The notes below the pieces were generated by a model that made no database searches, was not told where the DNA came from, and was given only the letters and a program-made list of their open reading frames with translations. This document shows, in pieces, positions 25,533-34,491 of a stretch of DNA of 60,921 bases. Source of the DNA: Mesorhizobium sp. (GTDB taxonomy: Bacteria; Pseudomonadota; Alphaproteobacteria; Rhizobiales; Rhizobiaceae); NCBI RefSeq assembly GCF_024710845.1, contig NZ_JANJTZ010000044.1, positions 1 to 60,921 on the forward strand. Reading direction: 5' to 3'. Numbering within the stretch: the first letter of the stretch is position 1; the number at the start of each line of letters is the position of its first letter. Made by a program: the position numbers and the translations under genes.

Positions 25533-26128
25533 TGTTGTGCCTCCAGAAAAGCGGCCGCCGTCGCCAGGTCTTCAGGCGTATTGATGTTGAAGAACGGGTC
25601 GAACGTGATCGCGGGAAAGTCGACGGCGACATATCCGGCAATCTCGGCGAAGGTCATGACTTTCCGGGACGTGCCCCCTTCGAGAAAGGCCTCCAGCCTG
25701 GCTCGCAGCGCAACGGGCCACAGGGCGCAAGTGGGGTGAAGCCGTCCTGCGGAGCGCGCCAAAGCAGCGGGGGCTCCGTCCGCGCATGCGCTTGCCAAAC
25801 GTGCCACGAAATCGGCGGGGAGAAACGGCGTGTCGACGGAAGCGGTGGCCAGGTGCGTGACGGCGGGAAGCGTCGATGCCCAGCAGAGGCCGGCATGGAT
25901 GCCGGCGAGCGGGCCCGGGAAGCCGGCGAAAAGGTCCGGCAGAACTGGCAGTCCACCGGCCCTATCGCCGAGTTCGGCATTGGTGTTGATCGCGAGTGCG
26001 AACACCTGCGGCGAAAGCCGCGCCGAGAGCCGATCGAGCAGGCATTGCCCGCCAAGCTCGACCAGCGCCTTGTCGCGTCCACCCATCCGCGACGATCGTC
26101 CGCCGGCGAGGATGACGCCGGCGATCAT
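25529..26128 (-). CDS. mobA: molybdenum cofactor guanylyltransferase MobA
   Basis: Transfers GMP from GTP to Mo-molybdopterin, giving the bis-MGD precursor used by DMSO-reductase family enzymes. The 199-aa product starts with the nucleotidyltransferase signature ILAGGRSSRMGGRDKALVELGG and has the metal-binding TASVDTPFLP and the closing FFNINTPEDL. It overlaps both mobB downstream and the MFS transporter gene upstream by 4 bases, so all are translated together. Confidence 0.95.
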   Translation of the reverse strand: MIAGVILAGGRSSRMGGRDKALVELGGQCLLDRLSARLSPQVFALAINTNAELGDRAGGLPVLPDLFAGFPGPLAGIHAGLCWASTLPAVTHLATASVDTPFLPADFVARLASACADGAPAALARSAGRLHPTCALWPVALRARLEAFLEGGTSRKVMTFAEIAGYVAVDFPAITFDPFFNINTPEDLATAAAFLEAQQ

Positions 26129-27336
26129 GGCCGCGATGCTCCCCCGGAGCGCGAAACGATCATGACGTACAAGCTCGCGGCGATGGCCGCGATGGCCGAG
26201 ACCAACATGATGAGCAGGAGAGGATAGACGCCCGTCTGCGGCGACAGGAGCAGCCCTGCCAGCGCCGAGAAGGCCGCGCCGCAGCCGATCTGCAGCGCCC
26301 CGCCAAGGCCGGATGCCGATCCGGAGAGGCTCGGCTTGACGCTGACCACGCCGGAATTGGCGCTCGGCAGGGTGAACCCGTTGCCGACGGTCGCGAATGC
26401 CGCCGGCACGAAGAGCGCCAGCGGATGAACGATCCCAAGCGCGAACAGAGCGAGGGCGACGAGCACGGCGACGAACGAGATGGCATTGCCGATCAGCATC
26501 ATCCTGATGATCCCGACGCGGGCGGTATAACGGCCCGAGATGAAGTTGCCGAACATATATCCGAGGCCGAGGCCGGCGAAATAGAAGCCGTAGGCGGACG
26601 GCGACATGCCGAACAGGACCGAGGCGGCGTAGGGCGCGCCGCCAAGGAAGGCGAAGAATAGGCCGGACGTGAAAGTGGCCGTGAGCGCATAGCCCCAGAA
26701 GAGCCGCGAGCGAAGCAACTCGGGATAGGCGCGGAACTGCGCGCCGAGGCTCGCGGACCGGTTGCGGTTCGTTTCGCCGAGGTCGAGGTAGACGATGGCG
26801 AATGCAAGGATTCCGAACGCCAGGGTCAAACCGAAAGTCGCCTTCCAGCCATAGAGTTCGTCGAGCACGCCGCCGATGGCTGGTCCGATCATCGGCACCA
26901 GCGTCATCCCCATCGTGATGTAGCCGATCCTGCTGGCGGCCATCTCGGCACTGACCGTGTCCCTGACGATCGCGCGCGACAGGACCATCCCGGCGGCGGC
27001 GAATGCCTGGAAGATCCTGCAGGCGAGGAGGAATTCGATCGTCGGAGCGACGATCGCCGCGACTGTCGCGGCGATGAAGATCGCAAACGAGAGCAGCATT
27101 ACGGGCCGCCGCCCGAACCGGTCAGAGGCGGGACCGATCAGGAGCTGGATGACGGCGGTCGATGCCAGGTAAAGCGAGACGGCGAGTTGAACCAGCCCGT
27201 AGTCCGCCTCGAAATATCTCGCCATTGCCGGCAGCGAGGGAAGGAAGACATTGAGCGCGAGCGCTCCGGTCGCCGTGGCAACGACCAGCGTGGTGACGTG
27301 CGGCGCGGTGCGGCGGTTGAGATAGATGCTGGTCAC
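26125..27336 (-). CDS. MFS drug-resistance transporter, Bcr/CflA type
   Basis: A 403-aa inner-membrane proton antiporter with twelve predicted membrane segments. Motif A between segments 2 and 3 is LLIGPASDRFGRRPVMLLS, and segment 5 carries the antiporter motif C-like GPAIGGVLDE. It is closest in form to the Bcr/CflA exporters for bicyclomycin-type drugs; the real substrate is unknown. Overlaps with mobA (4 bases) and with the DMT transporter gene (1 base) place it in one operon. Confidence 0.9.
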   Translation of the reverse strand: MTSIYLNRRTAPHVTTLVVATATGALALNVFLPSLPAMARYFEADYGLVQLAVSLYLASTAVIQLLIGPASDRFGRRPVMLLSFAIFIAATVAAIVAPTIEFLLACRIFQAFAAAGMVLSRAIVRDTVSAEMAASRIGYITMGMTLVPMIGPAIGGVLDELYGWKATFGLTLAFGILAFAIVYLDLGETNRNRSASLGAQFRAYPELLRSRLFWGYALTATFTSGLFFAFLGGAPYAASVLFGMSPSAYGFYFAGLGLGYMFGNFISGRYTARVGIIRMMLIGNAISFVAVLVALALFALGIVHPLALFVPAAFATVGNGFTLPSANSGVVSVKPSLSGSASGLGGALQIGCGAAFSALAGLLLSPQTGVYPLLLIMLVSAIAAIAASLYVMIVSRSGGASRP

Positions 27337-28253
27337 TACAGCCCGTCCGGTCCCATGGCGGGCGAGGTGCTTTCCGCGGCTGGGCGCCGACCCACCACGC
27401 GCTCGCGGTAGAGCATGTAGAGGCCGGAGCCGACGATGACGACCGAACCGACGATCATGGCGAGGTCAGGCATGTCGGCGAACACCAGGTAGCCGAGCGC
27501 TATCGACCAGAGTAGCGCGGTATAACGGAAGGGGGCGATGAAGGAGATGTCGCCGAGCCGCATGGCCATGATGATGAACTGGTAGCCGACGACGAGAAGC
27601 ACGGCCGCCAGCGCCAGCATCGCCACCGTCCCGGTCGGCACCGGCGACCAGCCGCCCATCGGAACGACGAGGATCGCGCCGGTGACGGTGACGCAGGCGG
27701 CGGTCGCCGTCGAGATGAGAAAGGTCGGTATTTCCTGAGGCACGCGCTTGGTGGCGATGTCGCGGATGGCGCAGAAGAAGACACAGGCCAGCGCCCAGAG
27801 CGAATAGATGCTGAAGCCCTCGAAGCCCGGTCGAACAATGATAAGGACGCCGGCGAACCCGCCTGCGATCGAGAGCCAGCGGCGCCAGCCGACCGGTTCG
27901 CCGAGCAAGATCGCCGCCCCCATTGTGACGGCCAGCGGAAGCGCCTGGAGGACGGCGGAGACATTGGCGATCGGCAGGTGCGAGAGCGCGACCAGGAAGC
28001 ATATGGTGGCCAGCGCTTCTCCCGCCACCCTGATCGCCACCATGGGATGCAACGCATGCCCGATTTGGCTCAGCGCGCCCCGATGCCAGGCGATCAGCCC
28101 GACGAGCGCGGTGGCGAAGAGGCCGCGGATCAGCATGACCTGACCCATGTTCACCGTCTCGGACGACAGCTTGGTCAAGGCATCGTTGACGGTGAAGCCG
28201 GCCATCGAGATCGCCATGAAGAGGGCGCCACGCAGATTGGGCGAAAGAGGCAC
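27336..28253 (-). CDS. EamA/DMT superfamily transporter
   Basis: A 305-aa inner-membrane protein with ten hydrophobic segments arranged as two EamA repeats (residues ~8-140 and ~150-285), starting FMAISMAGFTVNDALTKLSSETVNMGQVMLIRGLFA. DMT proteins export metabolites or amines; the substrate here is unknown. It starts the run DMT-MFS-mobA-mobB, all overlapping or abutting. Confidence 0.9.
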   Translation of the reverse strand: MPLSPNLRGALFMAISMAGFTVNDALTKLSSETVNMGQVMLIRGLFATALVGLIAWHRGALSQIGHALHPMVAIRVAGEALATICFLVALSHLPIANVSAVLQALPLAVTMGAAILLGEPVGWRRWLSIAGGFAGVLIIVRPGFEGFSIYSLWALACVFFCAIRDIATKRVPQEIPTFLISTATAACVTVTGAILVVPMGGWSPVPTGTVAMLALAAVLLVVGYQFIIMAMRLGDISFIAPFRYTALLWSIALGYLVFADMPDLAMIVGSVVIVGSGLYMLYRERVVGRRPAAESTSPAMGPDGL

Positions 28254-28401
28254 TGGGCGTTTCCGAGGTTTCGGCCGAAGAAGGCAGCCTGCTTTTTAAG
28301 CCTCGGTGTAACAGCCAGACCGCAAACCGCAACCAATAAGCGGTGGTCCAGCAGCGGCCGCCCGGGGGCCGTGGCCCGGGCGCGCCGTCCGCGCAGATCG
28401 G

Positions 28402-28761
28402 TCAGTTGGCCGGAATCAGGTTCTCGGTGCCAGTGCCGGGCTGGCCCTGAATGGTCCACAGTCCCTCCATCGATCCGTCCGGCTTGACCATGTAGATGAC
28501 GAGGCCGACCATATCGTTGAGCACATAGGCGGCCGCGAACGCATTGCCGTTGCGGCTGCAGATGCCGCGCGATTCGGTGGATCCCGTGACCCAGTTGATC
28601 TCGCAGGTGGTGTCGCTGGTCAGTGTGATCTCGGCTGTGCCCCCATAGGTGCTGCCGTCGTGGTTGGTGCCTTCGACGGTGTAGGATCCGCCGATATCCT
28701 GCGCGTGGGCAATGCCTGCCAGCCCGGCAAAGGCCAGACCGAACGCGAATGTCCTGAACAT
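28402..28761 (-). CDS. small exported protein of unknown function
   Basis: A 119-aa protein with a signal peptide (MFRTFAFGLAFAGLAGIAHA) and a short beta-rich body: DIGGSYTVEGTNHDGSTYGG, two cysteines (TTCEINW, RGICSR) likely joined by a disulfide, and GTWTIQ-like strands. The arrangement resembles small lipocalin-like or beta-barrel periplasmic proteins, but I recognise no named family. It stands alone between the DMT operon and the next exported protein. Confidence 0.75.
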   Translation of the reverse strand: MFRTFAFGLAFAGLAGIAHAQDIGGSYTVEGTNHDGSTYGGTAEITLTSDTTCEINWVTGSTESRGICSRNGNAFAAAYVLNDMVGLVIYMVKPDGSMEGLWTIQGQPGTGTENLIPAN

Positions 28762-28849
28762 GTGAAAAACCCCCGAGCGGACGACATTGTCCGCGCGGGA
28801 AACACTAGGAAAGCGCGGGATTCCTGTAAATGTCGCGGCGCAAATATAG

Positions 28850-29311
28850 TTAGGGACCGTCGAGGCTGGCCGCGATCGGCCCGACGAGAGGATCGTATTT
28901 CGCCTTCAGACCCGCCGGATAGCGCAGGATCAGGCTGTGGATGACGTGGTCCGCGCCGAACTCGGAGCGCCGGTAGAAGATGTCCGCGCCTTCGGTGCCC
29001 GACACGACCGCCCAATCCTTGCCTGCACGCGAGTAGGTGATCGTGATGCCAGGTCCGGCTGCTTCGGCGATGAGGTCGCGGGGCGATTGCGACAGCACGT
29101 TGTAGCCGCCGAACACCGCGAGGCTCGCGCCGTCGGTGGAGAACCAGGTCATTCCGTCGCCATTGGCCGGAGGTATCGATGCGCGGGAGAATATTTGCGC
29201 CGGGAAACTGACCGACGTGCCGAAGCGCTGGTTGGAATAGTGCTTCTCGCCGGCAGCGACGGGGAAGGCGCAGAGAAGCGCCGCGACCAGGGCGAGGGGC
29301 ATACGCCGCAT
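28850..29311 (-). CDS. exported protein of unknown function
   Basis: A 153-aa protein with a signal peptide (LALVAALLCAFPVAAG). The mature part starts EKHYSNQRFGTSVSFPAQIFS and continues as a mixed alpha/beta domain with SGTEGADIFYRRSEFGADHVIHSLILRYPAG. This pattern is common in alphaproteobacterial periplasmic proteins with no known role. It begins 6 bases after the moaA stop and is probably co-transcribed with moaA. Confidence 0.78.
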   Translation of the reverse strand: MRRMPLALVAALLCAFPVAAGEKHYSNQRFGTSVSFPAQIFSRASIPPANGDGMTWFSTDGASLAVFGGYNVLSQSPRDLIAEAAGPGITITYSRAGKDWAVVSGTEGADIFYRRSEFGADHVIHSLILRYPAGLKAKYDPLVGPIAASLDGP

Positions 29312-29317
29312 CTGCGT

Positions 29318-30343
29318 TCAGCCGCCGGTGACGCTCATATGGCGCGAGACCGCCGGCCGCTTGGTCGAGCGGTCGATGACGAAGTCGTGGCCCTTGGGCT
29401 TGCGGCCGATGGCCTCGTCGATCGCGTTCGACAGGAGTTCGTTGCCCTCGGAGGCGCGCAGCGGGGCGCGCAGGTCCGCGGCGTCCTCCTGGCCGAGGCA
29501 CATGTAGAGCGTGCCGGTGCAGGTGATGCGCACACGGTTGCAGCTTTCGCAGAAATTATGCGTCATCGGGGTGATGAAGCCGAGCTTCCCGCCGGTTTCG
29601 GCAACGTCGACGTAGCGCGCGGGTCCGCCGGTCTTGAAGGGGATGTCCCTCAGCGTGAATTCGCGCTCGAGGTTCGCCCGCAGCAGCGACAGCGGCAGGT
29701 ACTGGTCGGTGCGATCGGCGTCGATCTCGCCCATCGGCATAGTTTCGATGACGGTCATGTCCATGCCGCGACCGTGCGCCCAGCGCATCAGACCGGCAAG
29801 TTCGCCGTCGTTGAAATCCTTCAGAGCCACGGCGTTGATCTTGACGTGGATGCCGGCCGCCTGGGCAGCGTCGATGCCTTCGAGTACGCGCTCCAGACTG
29901 CCCCAACGGGTGATGGTCCGGAACTTGACCGGATCGAGCGTATCGACCGAGACGTTGATGCGCCTGACGCCGCAGTCGGCGAGTTCGGCGGCGTGCTTCG
30001 CCAATTGCGAGCCGTTGGTCGTAAGCGTGAGTTCTTCCAGCGCGCCCGACGCGAGATGGCGCGAGAGCTGGCGGACGAGATGCATGATGTTCTTGCGTAC
30101 AAGCGGTTCGCCGCCGGTGAGACGCAGCTTCCTGACCCCCTTCTCGATGAAGACCGAACAGAGCCGGTCGAGCTCCTCGAGGCTGAGCAGGTCCTTCTTC
30201 GGCAGGAAGGTCATGTCCTCCGCCATGCAGTAGGTGCAGCGGAAGTCGCAGCGATCCGTCACCGAGACGCGCAGATAGGTGATCGAACGGCCGAACGGGT
30301 CGATCATCGGCGCGGTATGGGGGTGGTAGGTCATCCGGCTCAC
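29318..30343 (-). CDS. moaA: GTP 3',8-cyclase MoaA
   Basis: A radical-SAM enzyme that makes the first molybdenum-cofactor intermediate from GTP. The 341-aa product has the SAM cluster motif [14 protein letters not shown], the [10 protein letters not shown] segment, the second cluster motif [18 protein letters not shown], and the C-terminal double glycine (SVTGG) needed for activity. Two further ATGs lie within 13 codons of the start, so the exact N-terminus is not fixed. With mobA and mobB 3-4 kb away, it supplies part of the pathway; moaC, moaD and moaE are not here. Confidence 0.96.
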   Translation of the reverse strand: MSRMTYHPHTAPMIDPFGRSITYLRVSVTDRCDFRCTYCMAEDMTFLPKKDLLSLEELDRLCSVFIEKGVRKLRLTGGEPLVRKNIMHLVRQLSRHLASGALEELTLTTNGSQLAKHAAELADCGVRRINVSVDTLDPVKFRTITRWGSLERVLEGIDAAQAAGIHVKINAVALKDFNDGELAGLMRWAHGRGMDMTVIETMPMGEIDADRTDQYLPLSLLRANLEREFTLRDIPFKTGGPARYVDVAETGGKLGFITPMTHNFCESCNRVRITCTGTLYMCLGQEDAADLRAPLRASEGNELLSNAIDEAIGRKPKGHDFVIDRSTKRPAVSRHMSVTGG

Positions 30344-30490
30344 GGCTCCCAGCCTCTGCTCCAGTATTCATATAGAGCTTCGTTGGCTTCAAGGCCACCT
30401 CGATCGCCCTTTGGTCGAAGGCGCCGCTCCTTGCCACTTCCCATCCGGATCAATGCGATCTATCCCGGGCATAAGCCCGGAGGACGTTCC

Positions 30491-30844
30491 ATGACCGCAC
30501 CGACCGAACTGCGCGTGTCGAAGGATCGGCGCACGATGACCGTGACCTTTCCCGGACATCACCACGCCTTCGATCTGCCGGCCGAGATGCTGCGCGTGCT
30601 GTCGCCGTCGGCCGAGGTCCAGGGTCATTCGCCCGAGCAGCGGGTGACCGTGCCCGGCAAGCGCAATGTGACGATCTCGCGGATCGAACCGACGGGGAAC
30701 TACGCGGTGCGCATCACCTTCGACGATGGCCACGATACCGGCATCTTCACCTGGAACTACCTGCACGAACTCGGACACGAGAAGGCGGAGCGCTGGCAGT
30801 CCTATCTCGACGAACTCGCCGCAAAAGGCCTGTCTCGCGGCTGA
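30491..30844 (+). CDS. DUF971 domain protein
   Basis: A 117-aa protein of the DUF971 (gamma-butyrobetaine hydroxylase N-terminal-like) family. It shows LRVSKDRRTMTVTFPGHHHAFDLPAEMLRVLSPSAEVQGH and the closing VRITFDDGHDTGIFTWNYLHELG. DUF971 proteins are often linked to iron-sulfur assembly or carnitine enzymes; the role is not established. A GGAGG lies six bases before the ATG at 30491. The much longer frame running in from upstream is antisense to moaA and is not real. Divergent from moaA. Confidence 0.9.
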   Translation: MTAPTELRVSKDRRTMTVTFPGHHHAFDLPAEMLRVLSPSAEVQGHSPEQRVTVPGKRNVTISRIEPTGNYAVRITFDDGHDTGIFTWNYLHELGHEKAERWQSYLDELAAKGLSRG

Positions 30845-30944
30845 AAGTCCGGCGACGGTCACATGCCTGTCATTCAGCCGGCGAAGAAAGCCGGTGCTGA
30901 GCGCGACCGGCAGCGGCCGCGTGAGTGGCGAAGAGGGAAGGGGC

Positions 30945-31556
30945 ATGCACAGGATCGAAACAGTCGACGAACTGGAGACGCTCTACGGCGTTCCAGGTGA
31001 AACTTCGCTGGTGAAGGAGCTCGATCACATCATCCCCGAATATGCCGCGTTCATCGAGGCGTCGCCCTTTGTCGCACTGGCAACAGCGGGGCCGGAGGGT
31101 CTGGACTGCTCGCCGCGCGGCGATCTGGCGGGCTTCGTGCGGATCCACGATCCGCGCACCCTGATGATGCCCGACCGGCGTGGCAATAACCGCGCCGACT
31201 CGCTGCGCAACGTCATCCGCGACGGGCGGGTCGGGCTGCTGTTCCTTGTGCCGGGCTCCGGAACGACGCTGAGGATCAACGGCGAAGCGTACGTCACCGA
31301 CGACGCCGAACTTTGCGGACATTTTGCTGTCGAAGGTAAGCCGGCACGCACGGTGATGGTGATCCGCGTCCAGTCGGTCTATTTCCAGTGCGCCCGTGCC
31401 ATCCATCGTTCGGACCTGTGGAATGCGGCGAAACATGTCGATCCGAAATCCCTGCCGACGCCGGGCCGGATTCTCGAGGTGACCAGCCGGGCGGCAATCG
31501 ACGGCTCGGTCTATGACGCCGAGTGGCCGGAGCGCGCCAGGAAGTCGATGTGGTAG
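30945..31556 (+). CDS. pyridoxamine 5'-phosphate oxidase-like FMN protein (DR_2398 type)
   Basis: A 203-aa protein with a split-barrel flavin-binding fold. It has FVALATAGPEGLDCSPRGDLAGFVRIHDPRTLMMPDRRGNNRADSLRNVI, typical of the PPOX class with an FMN phosphate-binding arginine, and VYFQCARAIHRSDLW near the end. The subgroup matches the probable FMN-dependent DR_2398 family. Real PNP oxidase activity is unlikely. The ATG at 30945 is preceded by GAGGGAAGG. It stands 100 bases after DUF971. Confidence 0.87.
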   Translation: MHRIETVDELETLYGVPGETSLVKELDHIIPEYAAFIEASPFVALATAGPEGLDCSPRGDLAGFVRIHDPRTLMMPDRRGNNRADSLRNVIRDGRVGLLFLVPGSGTTLRINGEAYVTDDAELCGHFAVEGKPARTVMVIRVQSVYFQCARAIHRSDLWNAAKHVDPKSLPTPGRILEVTSRAAIDGSVYDAEWPERARKSMW

Positions 31557-31639
31557 CTGTTCAGCGGAGAACGGGACTGCCGCAACCAGGAATGTCGAGA
31601 AGGGGGTGCCGGACCGCCATTATCTCGATGGCGCGGCGT

Positions 31640-31749
31640 GATCATCGGCGCTCCGCGCTGAGAGACCGTTTGGAAATTCTACTCTGCCGGCCATCTGATG
31701 GCGTTTTCTGCGCTTCCGGTGCTCACGGACCCGATCATCGGCGCTCCGC
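31640..31749 (+). repeat. 17-bp direct repeat pair in the PPOX/marR gap
   Basis: GATCATCGGCGCTCCGC occurs exactly at 31640-31656 and 31733-31749, 93 bases apart, in the 198-base gap between the convergent PPOX and MarR-type genes. The intervening DNA has no gene. It could be a small deletion/duplication scar. Confidence 0.55.
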
Positions 31750-31754
31750 ACCGA

Positions 31755-32207
31755 TCACTCGTCCTTCAGCATGTCTGAGATCTTGCGCATCGTATCGCCC
31801 ATCGAATCGCATTGCGCCGGCGTAGAGCTCGCCATGACGCGGTCGATCAGCGCCGTGTAGGCCTTGAGCGCCTGCAACAGGACATCTTCGCCCTTGGGCG
31901 TGAGCTGAAGCCGAAGCACCCGCTTGTCCTTCGCGTCGGCCTCGCGAACGATCAGGCCCTGCTTCTCCATCTGCGGCATCAGCATGGTCACGTTCGATCG
32001 GCCGACCAAAAGCTTGCGCGCGATGTCGTGCTGCGATGCGCCGGGGTGGCGGTAGAGGTTCATCAGCAGATCGAGCTGGGCGATCTTGAGGTCGAACGGC
32101 TGCAGCGCCTTGGTCAGCGCGCGCACGATCGCCTTTTCGGCCTGGACCACGGCGATCCAGTTGCGGAATCGCGGATTGTCCCACGGGAGGTCTTGCATTT
32201 TGTTCAT
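31755..32207 (-). CDS. MarR family transcriptional regulator
   Basis: A 150-aa winged-helix repressor with the MarR pattern: LKIAQLDLLMNLYRHPGASQHDIARKLLVGRSNVTMLMPQMEKQGLIVREADAKDKRVLRLQLTPKGEDVL covers the recognition helix and the wing (DAKDKRVLRL). It is divergent from the alpha/beta hydrolase gene, and the two start codons lie 13 bases apart inside a double operator, so it probably represses both. The ATG at 32207 is inside the operator; a second ATG at 32198 is equally possible. Confidence 0.92.
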   Translation of the reverse strand: MNKMQDLPWDNPRFRNWIAVVQAEKAIVRALTKALQPFDLKIAQLDLLMNLYRHPGASQHDIARKLLVGRSNVTMLMPQMEKQGLIVREADAKDKRVLRLQLTPKGEDVLLQALKAYTALIDRVMASSTPAQCDSMGDTMRKISDMLKDE

Positions 32208-32235
32208 GCTTGAACGATTATGTTCATGTTTGAAC
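32202..32235. promoter_or_regulatory. twin palindromic operator of the MarR-type regulator
   Basis: GTTCATGCTTGAAC (32202-32215) and GTTCATGTTTGAAC (32222-32235) each have perfect GTTCA/TGAAC arms and are 20 bases apart centre to centre, i.e. on nearly the same face two turns on. They lie exactly between the divergent MarR and hydrolase genes and overlap both start codons. Confidence 0.8.
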
Positions 32236-33191
32236 GAATCCTCTGGAGGCCTATTGTGGCATCATTCGGGTTGAGAATCATCCGTACCCTGTTTGGCATG
32301 GCGGACCCGATCGCGCCACGCCTGGCCGGGCGTATCGCCTTCGAACTCTTCTGCCGCACCGCCAATCCGGCGAAGCCGTCTGCTGCCGAGGCTCGGGTCC
32401 TCGAACGCAGCCGGGAATTCATGCAGGAAGCACGGCTGCACCGCCTGACCGTCGGCAAGACGTGCGTGGCGGCGCACGAATTCCGGCCGCCGTCGAACCT
32501 TTGGTCGGCGACCGTTCTCGTCATCCACGGCTGGAGGTCGCGCACCGAGCATATGCGCGCGATCATCGACGGGTTCAGGAATGCGGGCGTGCGCGTCATC
32601 GCGATAGATCTGCCCGGCCATGGCGCTTCTGCCGGGCGCCGGCTCAACATGGCCAACGCGGTTGCGACCGTCCAGACAGCCGACCAATGGTTCGGACCGT
32701 TCCGCGCGCTCGTCGGCCATTCCTTCGGCGGCGCCGTCGCGGTCAACGCTGCGGTCGGTTCGGTGACGCATGTCGAGAAGGTGAGGGCGGGCCGCCTTGT
32801 GCTGATCGCGGCGCCAAGCTCACTTCCCATGATATTCGACGACTTCGGACGTTTCCTGAACCTCGGCCCACGCACGCAGACGGCGATCGCCGACATTGTG
32901 CTCAGGGTCGCCGGTCAGCCGCTTGAAAGCTATACCGGCCAGATCCAGCTCGCGGAAAACCCGATCGAGACGCTGGTGCTGCATGCCGCCGACGACAAGG
33001 AAGTGCCGCCGAAGCATGCCGAGGGTTATGCGCGGGCCGGCGATCATGTGCGGCTCGCCTGGGTCAACGGCCTCGGTCACCGGCGCGTGCTGGGAGACCC
33101 GTCCGTCGTGGTGCAGGCGGTGGATTTCGGTCTGGCCGAGGCGATGGCCGTTCCCGCCCCGCGGCGCGCCGCGATCCGCAACCAGAACTGA
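32220..33191 (+). CDS. alpha/beta hydrolase
   Basis: A 323-aa hydrolase of the alpha/beta fold. The oxyanion-hole strand is VLVIHGWRSRTEHM, the nucleophile elbow GHSFGGAVAV holds the catalytic Ser, and the acid and base appear in VLHAADDKEVPP and NGLGHRRVLGD. The N-terminal ~80 residues are an extra helical lead with Arg-rich stretches (IIRTLFGMADPIAPRLAGRIAF) sometimes seen in thioesterase-like hydrolases. Substrate unknown. The first ATG (32220) lies in the operator; later ATGs at 32226 and 32298 are possible starts. Confidence 0.88.
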   Translation: MFMFERILWRPIVASFGLRIIRTLFGMADPIAPRLAGRIAFELFCRTANPAKPSAAEARVLERSREFMQEARLHRLTVGKTCVAAHEFRPPSNLWSATVLVIHGWRSRTEHMRAIIDGFRNAGVRVIAIDLPGHGASAGRRLNMANAVATVQTADQWFGPFRALVGHSFGGAVAVNAAVGSVTHVEKVRAGRLVLIAAPSSLPMIFDDFGRFLNLGPRTQTAIADIVLRVAGQPLESYTGQIQLAENPIETLVLHAADDKEVPPKHAEGYARAGDHVRLAWVNGLGHRRVLGDPSVVVQAVDFGLAEAMAVPAPRRAAIRNQN

Positions 33192-33199
33192 GCCTGCAC

Positions 33200-33228
33200 G
33201 CCGCCGGGATCGGCTGGGACCCGGCGGC
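33200..33228. terminator. hairpin terminator between convergent hydrolase and L,D-transpeptidase genes
   Basis: GCCGCCGGG and CCCGGCGGC (33200-33208 and 33220-33228) form a perfect 9-bp stem with an 11-base loop just after the hydrolase stop. The following CTTCCTGCCTG is only weakly T-rich, so it may act with Rho or as a barrier. Confidence 0.6.
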
Positions 33229-33258
33229 CTTCCTGCCTGTGTTCGGCGTGTCGCGGTT

Positions 33259-33873
33259 TCAGCGAACGACGACCACCCTGGTGCCCACGTCGGCGACGCT
33301 GTAGAGATGCGTCACGTCCTCGTTGGCCATGCGTATGCAGCCCGACGACATCGCCTGGCCAATCGTCCAGGGCTGGTTGGTGCCGTGGATGCGGTAGATC
33401 GTCGAGCCGATGTAGAGGGCGCGGGCGCCGAGTGGATTGTCCGGACCACCGGGCATATAGGCCGGCAGCTTGCGGCCCTTTGCGGCTTCGCGGCGTATCA
33501 TCGTGGCGGGCGGCGTCCAGCCCGGCCATTCGGCCTTGCGCGTGACGCGATGAGTGCCCGACCAGGTGAAGCCGTCGCGGCCGACACCGACGCCGTAGCG
33601 GATCGCCTTGCCGTTACCGAGTGTATAGTAGAGGCGACGCTCGCCCGTGTTCACCACGATCGTTCCGGCATCATATTTGGCGTCGAATGCGACCGTGCGG
33701 CGCGGTATCGGCGACTTGTCGGAGCGGTAGTAGCGCTTGCCTCCGCCCTGATTGAGGTCGTTGCGCGAGACGAGCTCCTTCTTGGCCGCGTCGTAGACCC
33801 AGTTGGTCTCGGCCATCGCAGGCGCTGCAAGGAGCCCAGCCAGTAGGGCCGCGAATACAGTCAGTCTTCTCAT
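33259..33873 (-). CDS. exported L,D-transpeptidase (YkuD/ErfK type)
   Basis: A 204-aa periplasmic enzyme that cross-links peptidoglycan (3-3 links) or attaches proteins to it. It has a signal peptide (LTVFAALLAGLLAAPAMA) and the YkuD catalytic site HGTNQPWTIGQAMSSGCIRMANEDV with the nucleophile Cys179. The central GWTPPATMIRRE segment is typical of the alphaproteobacterial group, which is numerous per genome. It converges on the hydrolase gene. A second, larger L,D-transpeptidase lies 0.6 kb away. Confidence 0.93.
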   Translation of the reverse strand: MRRLTVFAALLAGLLAAPAMAETNWVYDAAKKELVSRNDLNQGGGKRYYRSDKSPIPRRTVAFDAKYDAGTIVVNTGERRLYYTLGNGKAIRYGVGVGRDGFTWSGTHRVTRKAEWPGWTPPATMIRREAAKGRKLPAYMPGGPDNPLGARALYIGSTIYRIHGTNQPWTIGQAMSSGCIRMANEDVTHLYSVADVGTRVVVVR

Positions 33874-34117
33874 CTCGTTCGTTTCCCAAGCATTGGTCCT
33901 GCCCCTGCGTCATTGAGCGGCTCGACCCGATTTCTGTCAACATGCGTTACGCCCGGTAACGGAATGGTTATCGCGGCGCGCGCTCCGGGATGAGGGAGAG
34001 AATATCTATTCCATACAATGGCTTGGCGAGACGTCCGGCAGCACCTGTCCGGCAATTTTCCGCCTCATTCCTGGCCGACAATAAAGCCCGTTCGTGAACA
34101 TGACGGGAGATGAGGAC

Positions 34118-34312
34118 ATGGATCGCGAGACCAAATCCGTCCGCCCAGAGTCGCGCGGCGATTGGAAGCCGCTTCGTCTGGAACTCCACACCGATTCGAT
34201 GACGCGTCTTCCAGCCCGTCCGCCGCGGCAGGATCAGCTCTACCAGCTGCTTCCCATCTGGCAGATGAGTTCGGACCGGGTGACCAATGCGAACACCAAG
34301 GTTGGGCACTGA
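34118..34312 (+). CDS. small hypothetical protein (64 aa)
   Basis: A short frame with a good ribosome site, GGAGATGAGG, before the ATG at 34118. The product MDRETKSVRPESRGDW is followed by a basic/amphipathic body with LYQLLPIWQM and no cysteine or membrane segment. It sits alone between the two L,D-transpeptidase genes. I recognise no family; it may be orphan or not expressed. Confidence 0.45.
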   Translation: MDRETKSVRPESRGDWKPLRLELHTDSMTRLPARPPRQDQLYQLLPIWQMSSDRVTNANTKVGH

Positions 34313-34491
34313 TCGCCCGGCGGGCGATCGGCCGAGGTTCGGTTTTCCCGGGGTTGTGGCTGTCGCCGACAGTAGTGGAAGCCCGGCTGCTTCGGGCGGC
34401 AGGTGTGTGATCGGCGTCACGTTTGCTTGAGATCGTCATGGGTTAGGGAAATTGCGGTCGTCACAACGGCCGTTCAGGCTATACTGACCAC

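Noticed and set aside
28341..28385. GC-rich inverted sequence before the exported gene at 28402
   Set aside because: A stem can be drawn but no T tract follows on either strand, so I do not call a terminator.
28937..30490. N-terminal extension of the DUF971 frame
   Set aside because: Runs antisense through moaA; the real start at 30491 has a GGAGG ribosome site.
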